Assembly (NCBI GenBank): GCA_016929715.1 | Contig: JAFGIG010000057.1 | Location: forward strand, 1-35,120 | Direction of reading: 5' to 3' | Source of the DNA: Caldifarciminota bacterium | Lineage (GTDB): Bacteria; SDB-A | DNA length: 35,120 nt | Shown here: positions 27,214-35,120 of the stretch, piece by piece | Layout of the letters: every line of letters begins with the position of its first letter | How positions within the stretch are numbered: position 1 is the stretch's first letter | Notes under the pieces: model-generated | The model's input: only the letters and a program-made list of their open reading frames with translations | Databases searched by the model: none | Told to the model about the DNA's origin: nothing | Translations under genes and position numbers: made by a program

Positions 27214-28191
27214 TTGGACATAGAGAGCGCGAAGAAAGCCGGAAAAGTTGAAGGCGTTTACGCTGTTTTGAAAAAACTTAAATTCAGACAGGGCGAAGGG
27301 CAGAACTCCTGGAAGTCGCTCCAGGCTTTTTTTAGCGACGCTACGGATGATATAAATTCCTCGCCTGTTTACGGCAACGACCCTATGTTTGATGTCCTTC
27401 ATAAAATACCTGAAGGTTCTCACGTCAAAGTCCATGGCATCATTAATGAATATGGGGATGAAAAGCAGGTTAGGATATCTTCAATAAGGCAAGCCGGTCC
27501 TTCCGATGAAGACTACGATCCTTCGAAACTTATGAGAAAGACCCCAAACGACATAGAAGAGATGTTTCTCTATCTTGAGGAAAGAGCGGGATCTATGTCA
27601 GAAGGAGAGCTGCGGGATATTACCATCGGCTTGGTTTCCCAATACGCTGAAGAACTGAAAAAATCGCCGGCGTCGGTTGAGATACATCATGCATATTATG
27701 GCGGGCTTCTCGAGCATGTTTGGAGAATGCTGAAAATCCATGAAGGCATCGAATCACTATATCCTTTTTCGGACAGGGACGTCGTAATTTCGGGAATAAT
27801 CCTTCATGATTTGGGTAAAATTTTTGAATATTCTCTTAAAAAAGGGGGGGCTCCCGCATTGACCGATTCCGGAGAGCTTTTCGGACACATATACATTGGC
27901 GCTTCGATTATTCAAAACGAAGCGACGGGTATAAAAGCCGGAGAGCTATCACCTCAGGTGAAAAACCTCCTGCATATTGTCCTGTCCCACCACGGAAAGA
28001 GGGAATACGGCTCACCTCAGCCGCCCAAGACAGCCGAGGCGTGGCTTGTTCACCTTATTGACTACCTCGAATCGAGAATGCAGATTGCGGGTGAGGAAAT
28101 CAAAAAAATAAAACCCGGAAAATGGAGTCAGCAGAAGATATGGCCTCTTGAAAACGCGAGGCTAGTCAATTTGAGGAAAAAAGATGAATGA
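27214..28191 (+). CDS. YhaM-like 3'-5' exoribonuclease (OB-fold + HD domain)
   Basis: HHAYYGGLLEHVWRMLKIHEGI, SGIILHDLGKIFEYS, LLHIVLSHHGKREYGSPQPPKTAEAWLVHLIDYLESRM; N-terminal OB-like segment. Confidence 0.85.
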   Translation: MDIESAKKAGKVEGVYAVLKKLKFRQGEGQNSWKSLQAFFSDATDDINSSPVYGNDPMFDVLHKIPEGSHVKVHGIINEYGDEKQVRISSIRQAGPSDEDYDPSKLMRKTPNDIEEMFLYLEERAGSMSEGELRDITIGLVSQYAEELKKSPASVEIHHAYYGGLLEHVWRMLKIHEGIESLYPFSDRDVVISGIILHDLGKIFEYSLKKGGAPALTDSGELFGHIYIGASIIQNEATGIKAGELSPQVKNLLHIVLSHHGKREYGSPQPPKTAEAWLVHLIDYLESRMQIAGEEIKKIKPGKWSQQKIWPLENARLVNLRKKDE

Positions 28192-28840
28192 ACCCGCCGT
28201 CTTCGTCATGCAGATTATCGTTTTACTTTTTTCCGCAGTGGTTCACGAAGTCTCTCACGGTCTCGTGGCGCTCTGGAGGGGTGATGAAACGGCAAAAATG
28301 GCCGGCAGACTGACCCTCAATCCTCTGCCTCATATAGACCCCATCATGAGCATTGTTCTGCCAGTTTTTCTTGTCCTGACAAGGTCTCCTTTCGTTTTCG
28401 CGGCGGCAAAACCTGTTCCGGTTAACCCGTTGAACCTGAAAGATCCTGAAAAAGACATTCCTTTGGTGGCGGCGGCAGGTCCGGCTTCGAATATTGCGAT
28501 GGCGGCCGCGGCGGGATTGCTTTTCAGAGTGATTTTTTTTGCTCTTCAGTGGTTTAATTTTCCCGCTGATTCTCATGCAAACCTGATAAGGACTTTGGCA
28601 CAGCTTCTTCAGATTTTAGTCTTGATAAATATGATGCTCGCTTTCGTCAATCTGATGCCCATACCGCCTCTCGACGGTTCTAAAATAGTGGCTTTCGCCC
28701 TCAGGGGAAAGGCGAGGGAAAAATATCTGTCTATAAACGGTTTCATCGGAATTTTCTTGCTCATGGTTTTCTTTGTCTTCCTCAGAAGGCCTTTTTTCAT
28801 AGCGATTCAATTCGTATCAAAACTAATTCTCGGACTATGA
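28184..28840 (+). CDS. M50-family (site-2 protease) membrane metallopeptidase
   Basis: VVHEVSHGLVALWRGD (HExxH), AAGPASNIAMAAAAGLLF, NLMPIPPLDGSKI. Confidence 0.9.
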   Translation: MNEPAVFVMQIIVLLFSAVVHEVSHGLVALWRGDETAKMAGRLTLNPLPHIDPIMSIVLPVFLVLTRSPFVFAAAKPVPVNPLNLKDPEKDIPLVAAAGPASNIAMAAAAGLLFRVIFFALQWFNFPADSHANLIRTLAQLLQILVLINMMLAFVNLMPIPPLDGSKIVAFALRGKAREKYLSINGFIGIFLLMVFFVFLRRPFFIAIQFVSKLILGL

Positions 28841-29865
28841 AAAGGAAAGCCGGTTTTTTTCTGCTGTTTTTAGTGTCCGCGACACTTTTTTGCGGCAAAC
28901 GAGCTCTCCCCACCAGCCCCGACAGATGGGCTCCAAAAATTGCGGGAGTTGTCGCGGTCGATAGAAATCACATAAACTGCGTATTTTCCGAGAAAATGGC
29001 GAGAGAATCTTTCCGCTCAGCTCTGCAGTTCAATATTACAAACACAGTGACCGGGGAGACTGTTCCAGTCATTGCCGTTGTTCTCGGTTCAGACGACTTG
29101 ACGGCTCATCTCACTTCTTTAGAGATGGATACAGTCGAATACATCCTTTCCTGCGAGAGCGTGACTGATATATCCGGCAACTATATAAGGCCGTTGGAAA
29201 AGACTTTCAGGGGGTCTTCTGCGTTCGACACCACCCCTCCTCTGATAGTTTCGCTTGAGCCGAAAATCTTCGATATCGAAGATTTTGGGGATTCAGCCCT
29301 AAGAGTTGAATTTTCTGAACCCATAGACACTTCATCGGTCTCAGAAGCTTTGTTTTTTACGGGAAACGCCCAAATCAGCTTTTCAACGAGATTCAGCGCA
29401 GACCTCGCAAAAATGGAGATTTTTTTCCCGCCGGATGCCGACACGGCGGAACATAAAATGAGATTATACCCTTTGGTTCTGAACGGTTTTAAGGACATAG
29501 CGGGAAATAAAATGCCCGGGTTTATGAATATAAGAATCATTCGAGGGACAAGCGGGTTCGCCAGGAACATAACACTTTTCTGTCCTGACACTCTTTTTAG
29601 AGGTTTTATCGCCGTCACCGGTGATTCGCCTGAATTTCTCCAAATAACGGAAGGAACGGGAGGAAAGAATACGATTCCAATACTCGTGGGAGGTGATTAC
29701 AGGGCTTTAGCGATTTGGACTCGAAACGACAGTTTCTTTGCCTCAGCTTCAGCTCGCTTCACTGCAGATTCGACGCTTCCGGAGATGTTCATAGAACTCG
29801 ATCCGGACGAGTTCATGGAGATAGACGGTTCCGTCCGGAGCATTATTCTTAGACTGACAAGATGA
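28837..29865 (+). CDS. putative lipoprotein with SbsA/Ig-like domains
   Basis: MKRKAGFFLLFLVSATLFCGKRALPTSPDRWAPKIAGVVAVDRNHINCVFSEKM...DTTPPLIVSLEP...VEFSEPIDTSSV; lipobox LFC and repeated 'sF(S)E.m/pi' Ig-like signatures. Confidence 0.65.
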   Translation: MKRKAGFFLLFLVSATLFCGKRALPTSPDRWAPKIAGVVAVDRNHINCVFSEKMARESFRSALQFNITNTVTGETVPVIAVVLGSDDLTAHLTSLEMDTVEYILSCESVTDISGNYIRPLEKTFRGSSAFDTTPPLIVSLEPKIFDIEDFGDSALRVEFSEPIDTSSVSEALFFTGNAQISFSTRFSADLAKMEIFFPPDADTAEHKMRLYPLVLNGFKDIAGNKMPGFMNIRIIRGTSGFARNITLFCPDTLFRGFIAVTGDSPEFLQITEGTGGKNTIPILVGGDYRALAIWTRNDSFFASASARFTADSTLPEMFIELDPDEFMEIDGSVRSIILRLTR

Positions 29866-31649
29866 TTATTCTCCTCGCCGCCGCTTTTTTATTTTCGATG
29901 GCGGTTTCTCTGACTGTCCGCGACAGGAAATCACCGGAGTATTTTATAAGAGTCCTTTTATTTTTCGCGGTATGTTCATCTTTAGTCTTTTCAGGCGTTG
30001 TTCTGGAAAAAAAAGAAATTCTAATTATACCTGCAGTGCTTCTCATAGATTCTGAGAGCAGTAAAAATTACAGGAAGTATTCCGATTTGCTCCAGGAGAT
30101 TTTCGGACCCGAAAATGTGTTTTTCTCGGATAAGGACAGTTTCGCGGAATATTCATATTCCTGGCCTGAATATACTGCCGGCGGATCCATTTCAGCGAGG
30201 ACGCTTTTCAGGCTGGCGCTGAAAAAAGGTGTTTTCAGAGGAAAAGTTTTCGTTGCGGCTGAAGAATTCACCTTAAGCGGATTTACAGGCGCTCTTTTAC
30301 AAAATGCTGAATCCCTCGTATTTCTCGTCGGCGCTAAAAGTAAAAATACAGACCTTACCGTCACTGGCGGAACCAGAGTCATGCGGCCCGGAGATACGGC
30401 GGAAGTCAGAATTAATCTTGTCAATTCCGAGACGGCATGCACGGAGACTTTGACAGTCTCTAAAGACGGCAAAGAAATTGAAAAACTATTTTTTGACCTT
30501 TCTCCTCACCAATCGATAAGTTTAATATACTTTTTCACCGAGAAAGACGACGGCAATCACAGAATGACGTTTTCGACGGCGACAGACAGCGATTATTTCG
30601 ACTATTCGGCGGGCTTTTACGCTATTCCCGCTTTGGTTTATTCTTCAGAACCGGACTGGCCCATTGCTTCCGTTAGAAGATTGCTGACCGGAAATTCCGG
30701 CGTTGAAGTTTCTCTTCATGTCGAGGGCATAGACGGGGTGTCTCTTGTCCTTGAAAAAGGACAGGAGAGAACTGTTTACGGCGCTTTCGATAGGATGGGA
30801 TATACTATAGTCTTTTGGCTTTCTGAATCCGATCCTATGAGGGGCGATGCCGATTGGAGAAGAGATTGCGTGATTTTTTGGCTTGTAAAAGGCGACGATG
30901 TAGTCCAATACAAGGAAAAACTGCAGATTAGCTTTTCTGAAATCGGAAAAAAACACGGACTGACAGCAGGGTTGGACATTCGGGAGTTAAAAACATCTTC
31001 TGTATTGTCCGATATCGCAAACCAAACAGTCCTTCTGAATACGGCAAACGGAGGCGTCCTCGCTCTGGAAATGAGGAGAGGCGTCCCCGTCGTCAGAATT
31101 CCAGCTTCTTCTTTCGCGCAGTGGTATTTTAGTGGCGGTTCAGAAAGAGAAACAGCGCAGAGCATTATTGACAAGGCTGTTTCATGGGCGGAGAGCAGAA
31201 AAGGAGTTTTTCAGAAAATTTCGATTCCCAAGAAAAAATACTTTACGGATGAGGCTGTTTCCTTCTGGGTCATCTCTGATCAGGAACCGGAGGTCAGAAT
31301 TGACGGAGAATCTATCGGCAATTCGGGGTTTGACGGACTGGCATATTACTATTTCCTCTCCTCGGTCAAAGAGGGAATACATCTGATAGAAGCTTCGGGA
31401 TCTTTAGGCAGCGAATCTTTATATTTCACGGCTGAGAACAGGATTATACCCGAGAGCGCCGTTTCTCTTCTGGATAATGCTTTAGCTCAGGATATAGATT
31501 CTTTTGTGAACTCTTCAGAAAGAATGCAGAAGACTAAACTGATTATTCTGAGAAAGAGCAGTTTTCATGATTTCTTTTTGGCCGCGTTAATGATATGTTC
31601 TCTCGCTGTCGCGGCGCAGTATTTCGCCGAGAGAAACAGGAGAAAATAA
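29862..31649 (+). CDS. large membrane-anchored protein of unknown function (N- and C-terminal TM segments, extracytoplasmic middle)
   Basis: Two N-terminal hydrophobic segments, long soluble region, one C-terminal hydrophobic segment followed by a positive tail (FAERNRRK); ATGA overlap with the upstream gene. Confidence 0.6.
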   Translation: MIILLAAAFLFSMAVSLTVRDRKSPEYFIRVLLFFAVCSSLVFSGVVLEKKEILIIPAVLLIDSESSKNYRKYSDLLQEIFGPENVFFSDKDSFAEYSYSWPEYTAGGSISARTLFRLALKKGVFRGKVFVAAEEFTLSGFTGALLQNAESLVFLVGAKSKNTDLTVTGGTRVMRPGDTAEVRINLVNSETACTETLTVSKDGKEIEKLFFDLSPHQSISLIYFFTEKDDGNHRMTFSTATDSDYFDYSAGFYAIPALVYSSEPDWPIASVRRLLTGNSGVEVSLHVEGIDGVSLVLEKGQERTVYGAFDRMGYTIVFWLSESDPMRGDADWRRDCVIFWLVKGDDVVQYKEKLQISFSEIGKKHGLTAGLDIRELKTSSVLSDIANQTVLLNTANGGVLALEMRRGVPVVRIPASSFAQWYFSGGSERETAQSIIDKAVSWAESRKGVFQKISIPKKKYFTDEAVSFWVISDQEPEVRIDGESIGNSGFDGLAYYYFLSSVKEGIHLIEASGSLGSESLYFTAENRIIPESAVSLLDNALAQDIDSFVNSSERMQKTKLIILRKSSFHDFFLAALMICSLAVAAQYFAERNRRK

Positions 31650-31650
31650 T

Positions 31651-33648
31651 ATTTTAGCTTTCAATCTTGTAGCAAATATGAATCCTGCAGGCGGCCAGCC
31701 TGAAGCGATAGAAAAGCTGACGGATATTTACATAAAAGGCGGAAGACAGGCTGTTTTGCTTGGCGTAACAGGTTCCGGCAAGACATTCGTCCTCGCCAAT
31801 CTGATAAAAAATATTCAAAAACCCGTTCTCGTCATATCCCACAACAAAACACTCGCGGCTCAGATATACGCGGAACTTTCATGCTTTTTTCCTGACAACG
31901 CCGTCGAGTATTTCATAAGTTATTACGATTATTATCAGCCCGAAGCCTATCTTCCGCAGACGGACACATATATTGCCAAAGACGCCAGCGTCAACGAAGC
32001 CATAGACAGATTACGCCTCAGGGCTACAGCTTCGGTCGTATCGAGAAGAGACGTCATAGTGGTCTCATCCGTCTCCTGCATATACAACATAGGGTCGCCA
32101 AAAGTCTTCAGAGCCGGCAGTATAGAGATAGCAAAAGGAGACAGGATGACTCCCCAGTCTCTCGCGAGAAAACTCATAGACATTCACTATACGAGAAATG
32201 ATATAGAGACAGCCCCCGGAATTTTCAGAATAAAAGGGGATTCGGTTGACCTTTATCCCGCTTATGAATCAAAAAGGTTTTTCAGGATTGAATTTTTCGG
32301 CGACGAGATTGAGAAAATTAGCATAGTTTCTTTTCCCGATTTCAGGACAGAGGGGGAGATTGACAGAGCTGTAATTTTCCCCGCCAAGCAGTATCTAATT
32401 GAAAAAGATGCTATTCCGAAAGCCATGGAAAGTATAGAGAAAGAACTGCGCGAAAGGACGGAGTATTTCAGGAATAAAGGAAGGTTTTTAGAGGCTCAGA
32501 GGCTCGAACAGAGGACTCATTCGGATCTGGAGATGATAGATAACTTCGGTTACTGCCAGGGTATAGAAAATTATTCAAGGCATCTTTCGGGAAGGCCTCC
32601 CGGATCCAAACCGTGGTGTCTCATTGATTATTTTCCCGAAGATTTTTTAATAGTGATAGACGAATCGCACGCTACAATTCCTCAGATAAGAGCGATGGAG
32701 CTCGGCGACAGATCGCGGAAAGAGACGCTGATTGAATTCGGATTCAGGCTTCCTTCAGCTCTCGACAACAGGCCGCTCAAGTTTGAAGAATTTTGTGAAC
32801 TGGCAAAGAAGACTCTGTATATGTCTGCCACCCCTGCTCTCTACGAAAAGCAGAGGGCTGGTCCTGAAAATATTGTCGAGTTGATAGTCAGACCGACAGG
32901 CATAGTCGATCCTGTAATAGAAGTCTGTCCCACTGCCGGACAGATTGACGTGATAATAAAAAAAGCAAAAGAAACCGTCGAAAGAGGGGAAAGGGTCATA
33001 GTGACCACCCTGACAAAAAAGTCAGCTGAAGAGTTCTCTGATTTTCTCAGGGGAGAAGACATGAAAGTCGCGTATCTTCATTCCGAGATAAAAGCTCTGG
33101 ACCGGGTTGAAATACTGAGGTCTTTAAGACTCGGCGATTTCGATGTCATCGTCGGGGTAAACCTCCTGAGGGAAGGGCTTGATTTGCCTGAAGTGGGCTT
33201 AGTCATGATACTCGACGCGGACAGGGAGGGTTTTCTCAGAAGCGAGACGTCGATAGTTCAGACTGCAGGGAGGGCGGCGAGGAATCTGTGCGGAAAGGTG
33301 ATTCTCTTCGCGGATGAGATAACCGATTCAATAAAAAGAGCCTTGAACGAAACCAAGAGAAGAAGAAAGATACAGGATGAATTCAATAAAAGATACGGAG
33401 TCGTCCCCAGATCGATAATCAAGACGAGAGAGGAGATAATGGCGGCGACTTCCATCGCCGAAGTCAGGGAGAAAAAACAGGAAGAGTTCTTTCCCGAAGA
33501 CGAGTCCGGCAATTTAACCAGAATTGAAATCATGGAAAAAATAGAGTCACTCGTCAGAGAGATGAAAAAAGCCGCCGAAGAACTCGAGTTCGAGAGAGCC
33601 GCAATTTTAAGGGACAGGGTAAAAAAGCTTAGGGACAGGATAATGTAA
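31651..33648 (+). CDS. uvrB: excinuclease ABC subunit B
   Basis: AGGQPEAIEKL, LLGVTGSGKTFVLAN, SHNKTLAAQIYAEL, YDYYQPEAYLPQTDTYIAKDASVNEAIDRLRL, VGVNLLREGLDLPEVGLVMILDADREGFLRS. The ORF-track start is ATG 31678; homology and SD support an ATT start at 31651. Confidence 0.95.
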   Translation: MLAFNLVANMNPAGGQPEAIEKLTDIYIKGGRQAVLLGVTGSGKTFVLANLIKNIQKPVLVISHNKTLAAQIYAELSCFFPDNAVEYFISYYDYYQPEAYLPQTDTYIAKDASVNEAIDRLRLRATASVVSRRDVIVVSSVSCIYNIGSPKVFRAGSIEIAKGDRMTPQSLARKLIDIHYTRNDIETAPGIFRIKGDSVDLYPAYESKRFFRIEFFGDEIEKISIVSFPDFRTEGEIDRAVIFPAKQYLIEKDAIPKAMESIEKELRERTEYFRNKGRFLEAQRLEQRTHSDLEMIDNFGYCQGIENYSRHLSGRPPGSKPWCLIDYFPEDFLIVIDESHATIPQIRAMELGDRSRKETLIEFGFRLPSALDNRPLKFEEFCELAKKTLYMSATPALYEKQRAGPENIVELIVRPTGIVDPVIEVCPTAGQIDVIIKKAKETVERGERVIVTTLTKKSAEEFSDFLRGEDMKVAYLHSEIKALDRVEILRSLRLGDFDVIVGVNLLREGLDLPEVGLVMILDADREGFLRSETSIVQTAGRAARNLCGKVILFADEITDSIKRALNETKRRRKIQDEFNKRYGVVPRSIIKTREEIMAATSIAEVREKKQEEFFPEDESGNLTRIEIMEKIESLVREMKKAAEELEFERAAILRDRVKKLRDRIM

Positions 33649-33684
33649 AGCTTGAAGTTATTTACGGATATTGAAAAAATAAAA

Positions 33685-33713
33685 TTGAGTTATTGCCCTG
33701 GTTGATGTAAAAT
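33685..33713 (+). promoter_or_regulatory. candidate sigma70 promoter for gcvPB
   Basis: TTGAGT - 17 nt - TAAAAT in the 141-nt gap between uvrB and gcvPB. Confidence 0.45.
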
Positions 33714-33789
33714 TTACGGTGGTTTTTCTGTCGATTATGAGTTTTAAGGCTTAAAGGGCTTTTTACCGAGAATATAATGCGGAGGAAGA

Positions 33790-35120
33790 ATGAGAGAACC
33801 CCTGTTGTTCGAAATGGATCAGGCAGAACCGGAAAACTACACGCCCGCACCGGAAAAAAACGCTGATTTCATACCCCAAAAATACCGCAGAAAAAACCCT
33901 CCTTTTCTTCCATCACCAGGGGAACAGGCTGTTGTCAGGCATTTTGTGAACTTGTCAACCCTAAACTATCATGTAGATAAAAACCTTTATCCTCTCGGTT
34001 CCTGCACAATGAAATATAACCCGAAAGTAAATGAAGACATGGCATCTTTGCCTCAATTTTCCAATCTGCACCCCATGGTTCCTGAAAAATTCGCTCAGGG
34101 AGCCCTGAGGGTGATAGGCGAGACACAGGACTTCCTCGCTGAACTGACCGGGTTCGATTCTGTCACGCTTCAGCCGGTCGCGGGAGCGCAGAGCGAGCTG
34201 ACAGGAATGTTTATAGTAAGAGCGCATTTTGACAATAAAGGCGAAAAGAAAACAAAAATTCTGGTTCCCGACACTGCGCACGGGACGAACCCTGCCACCG
34301 CGGCTCTGGCGGGATATGAAGTGGTCACTGTAAAGTCTTCAGGCGAGGGAATACTCTTTCCTCAAGACGTAGCCGAAAAATTTGACGAAGACACAGCCGC
34401 GCTGATGGTAACCAATCCCAACACTCTGGGACTTTACGAGAAAAATCTTAAGGAAATATGCAGGATAGTCCACGAAAAAGGCGGGTTGGTCTATATGGAC
34501 GGCGCGAACCTGAACGCTCTTCTCGGAATAGTCAAGCCGGCAAAGCTCGGAGTGGATATTCTCCACTTCAACCTGCATAAAACCTTTTCATCTCCCCATG
34601 GCGGAGGCGGTCCCGGAGGGGGAGGTATAGCAGTGACCGAAGAACTCAAAAAGCATCTTCCTGTCCCGCAAATTGAAAGACAAGAGGATTTGTGGAGGCT
34701 GAACTGTTCCGCCGAAAACTCCATAGGGCAGGTTCATACTTTCTACGGCAATTTCGGCGTTGTCCTCAGGGCATACTGTTACCTTATGAGAATGGGCATA
34801 GACGGGCTAAAAGAGGTTTCAAAAGGGGCAATAATCAACGCCAACTATCTGAGAGAGGCTCTGAAAGAAAACTACAAGCTTCCCTACGACAAAACATGCA
34901 TGCACGAGGCGGTCTTTTCAGGAGAAGAGCAGAAAAAAAGAGGCGTTAAAACGCTCGATATCGCAAAAGCTCTTCTCGACAGGGGATTCCACGCCCCGAC
35001 AATATACTTTCCTCTCATCGTCAGTGAAGCGATAATGATAGAGCCGACTGAGACGGAGTCGAAAAAAACTCTGGATTCTTTCATCGAAGCGATGAAAGAC
35101 ATAGACAAAATGACAAGGGA
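33790..35120 (+). CDS. gcvPB: glycine dehydrogenase (decarboxylating) subunit 2, truncated by window end
   Basis: ATG after GGAGGAAGA; MREPLLFEMDQAEPENYTPAPE...YHVDKNLYPLGSCTMKYNPKVNED...LHKTFSSPHGGGGPGGGG (PLP lysine motif). Open to the window edge; missing from the ORF track because there is no stop. Confidence 0.95.
   Translation, partial: MREPLLFEMDQAEPENYTPAPEKNADFIPQKYRRKNPPFLPSPGEQAVVRHFVNLSTLNYHVDKNLYPLGSCTMKYNPKVNEDMASLPQFSNLHPMVPEKFAQGALRVIGETQDFLAELTGFDSVTLQPVAGAQSELTGMFIVRAHFDNKGEKKTKILVPDTAHGTNPATAALAGYEVVTVKSSGEGILFPQDVAEKFDEDTAALMVTNPNTLGLYEKNLKEICRIVHEKGGLVYMDGANLNALLGIVKPAKLGVDILHFNLHKTFSSPHGGGGPGGGGIAVTEELKKHLPVPQIERQEDLWRLNCSAENSIGQVHTFYGNFGVVLRAYCYLMRMGIDGLKEVSKGAIINANYLREALKENYKLPYDKTCMHEAVFSGEEQKKRGVKTLDIAKALLDRGFHAPTIYFPLIVSEAIMIEPTETESKKTLDSFIEAMKDIDKMTR

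Noticed and set aside
33649-33789. Possible glycine riboswitch upstream of gcvPB
   Set aside because: The 141-nt gap shows no recognisable aptamer core by eye and, after the likely promoter, leaves only ~70 nt of leader, too short for a standard tandem or single glycine aptamer plus expression platform.
1-35120. CRISPR arrays, transposons, prophage, toxin-antitoxin or defence systems
   Set aside because: No regularly spaced direct repeats, transposase/integrase motifs or defence-gene signatures were seen in either strand.

Overview
The window is 35 kb of gene-dense bacterial chromosome made up mostly of housekeeping genes in long co-directional runs on the + strand. In order it carries: M24 peptidase C-terminus, queC, queE, a VanZ-like fusion protein, tatD, rsmA, a putative beta-barrel protein, a lipoprotein, a UbiA-family prenyltransferase, pilT, thpR, recA, recX, a GGGP synthase, ispE, tRNA-Gln, prs, rplY, pth, rpsF, ssb, rpsR, rplI, coaX, tsaE and tsaB. 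A small envelope-polysaccharide island follows (flippase on -, FemAB/GNAT-like, polysaccharide-deacetylase-like, glycosyltransferase). After it come a broken zinc-ribbon ORF, a second 2H phosphoesterase, a lipoprotein on -, nusA, infB, an antisense CAT-anticodon tRNA, a YhaM-like nuclease, an M50 protease, two envelope proteins of unknown function, uvrB, and gcvPB running off the right edge. I saw no CRISPR array, transposase, integrase, prophage or obvious defence system. The observations most worth follow-up are: (1) uvrB apparently starting at an ATT codon; (2) a zinc-ribbon mini-gene split by a one-base difference in an A-run; (3) a GGGP synthase directly upstream of ispE; (4) a terminator-like hairpin immediately upstream of the nusA ribosome-binding site; (5) a tRNA gene with a near-consensus promoter antisense within the infB-yhaM run; (6) a 12-bp palindromic TATAAT element between two divergent genes that both lack Shine-Dalgarno sequences. 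Product names rest on motif and family recognition by eye; no database search was run.
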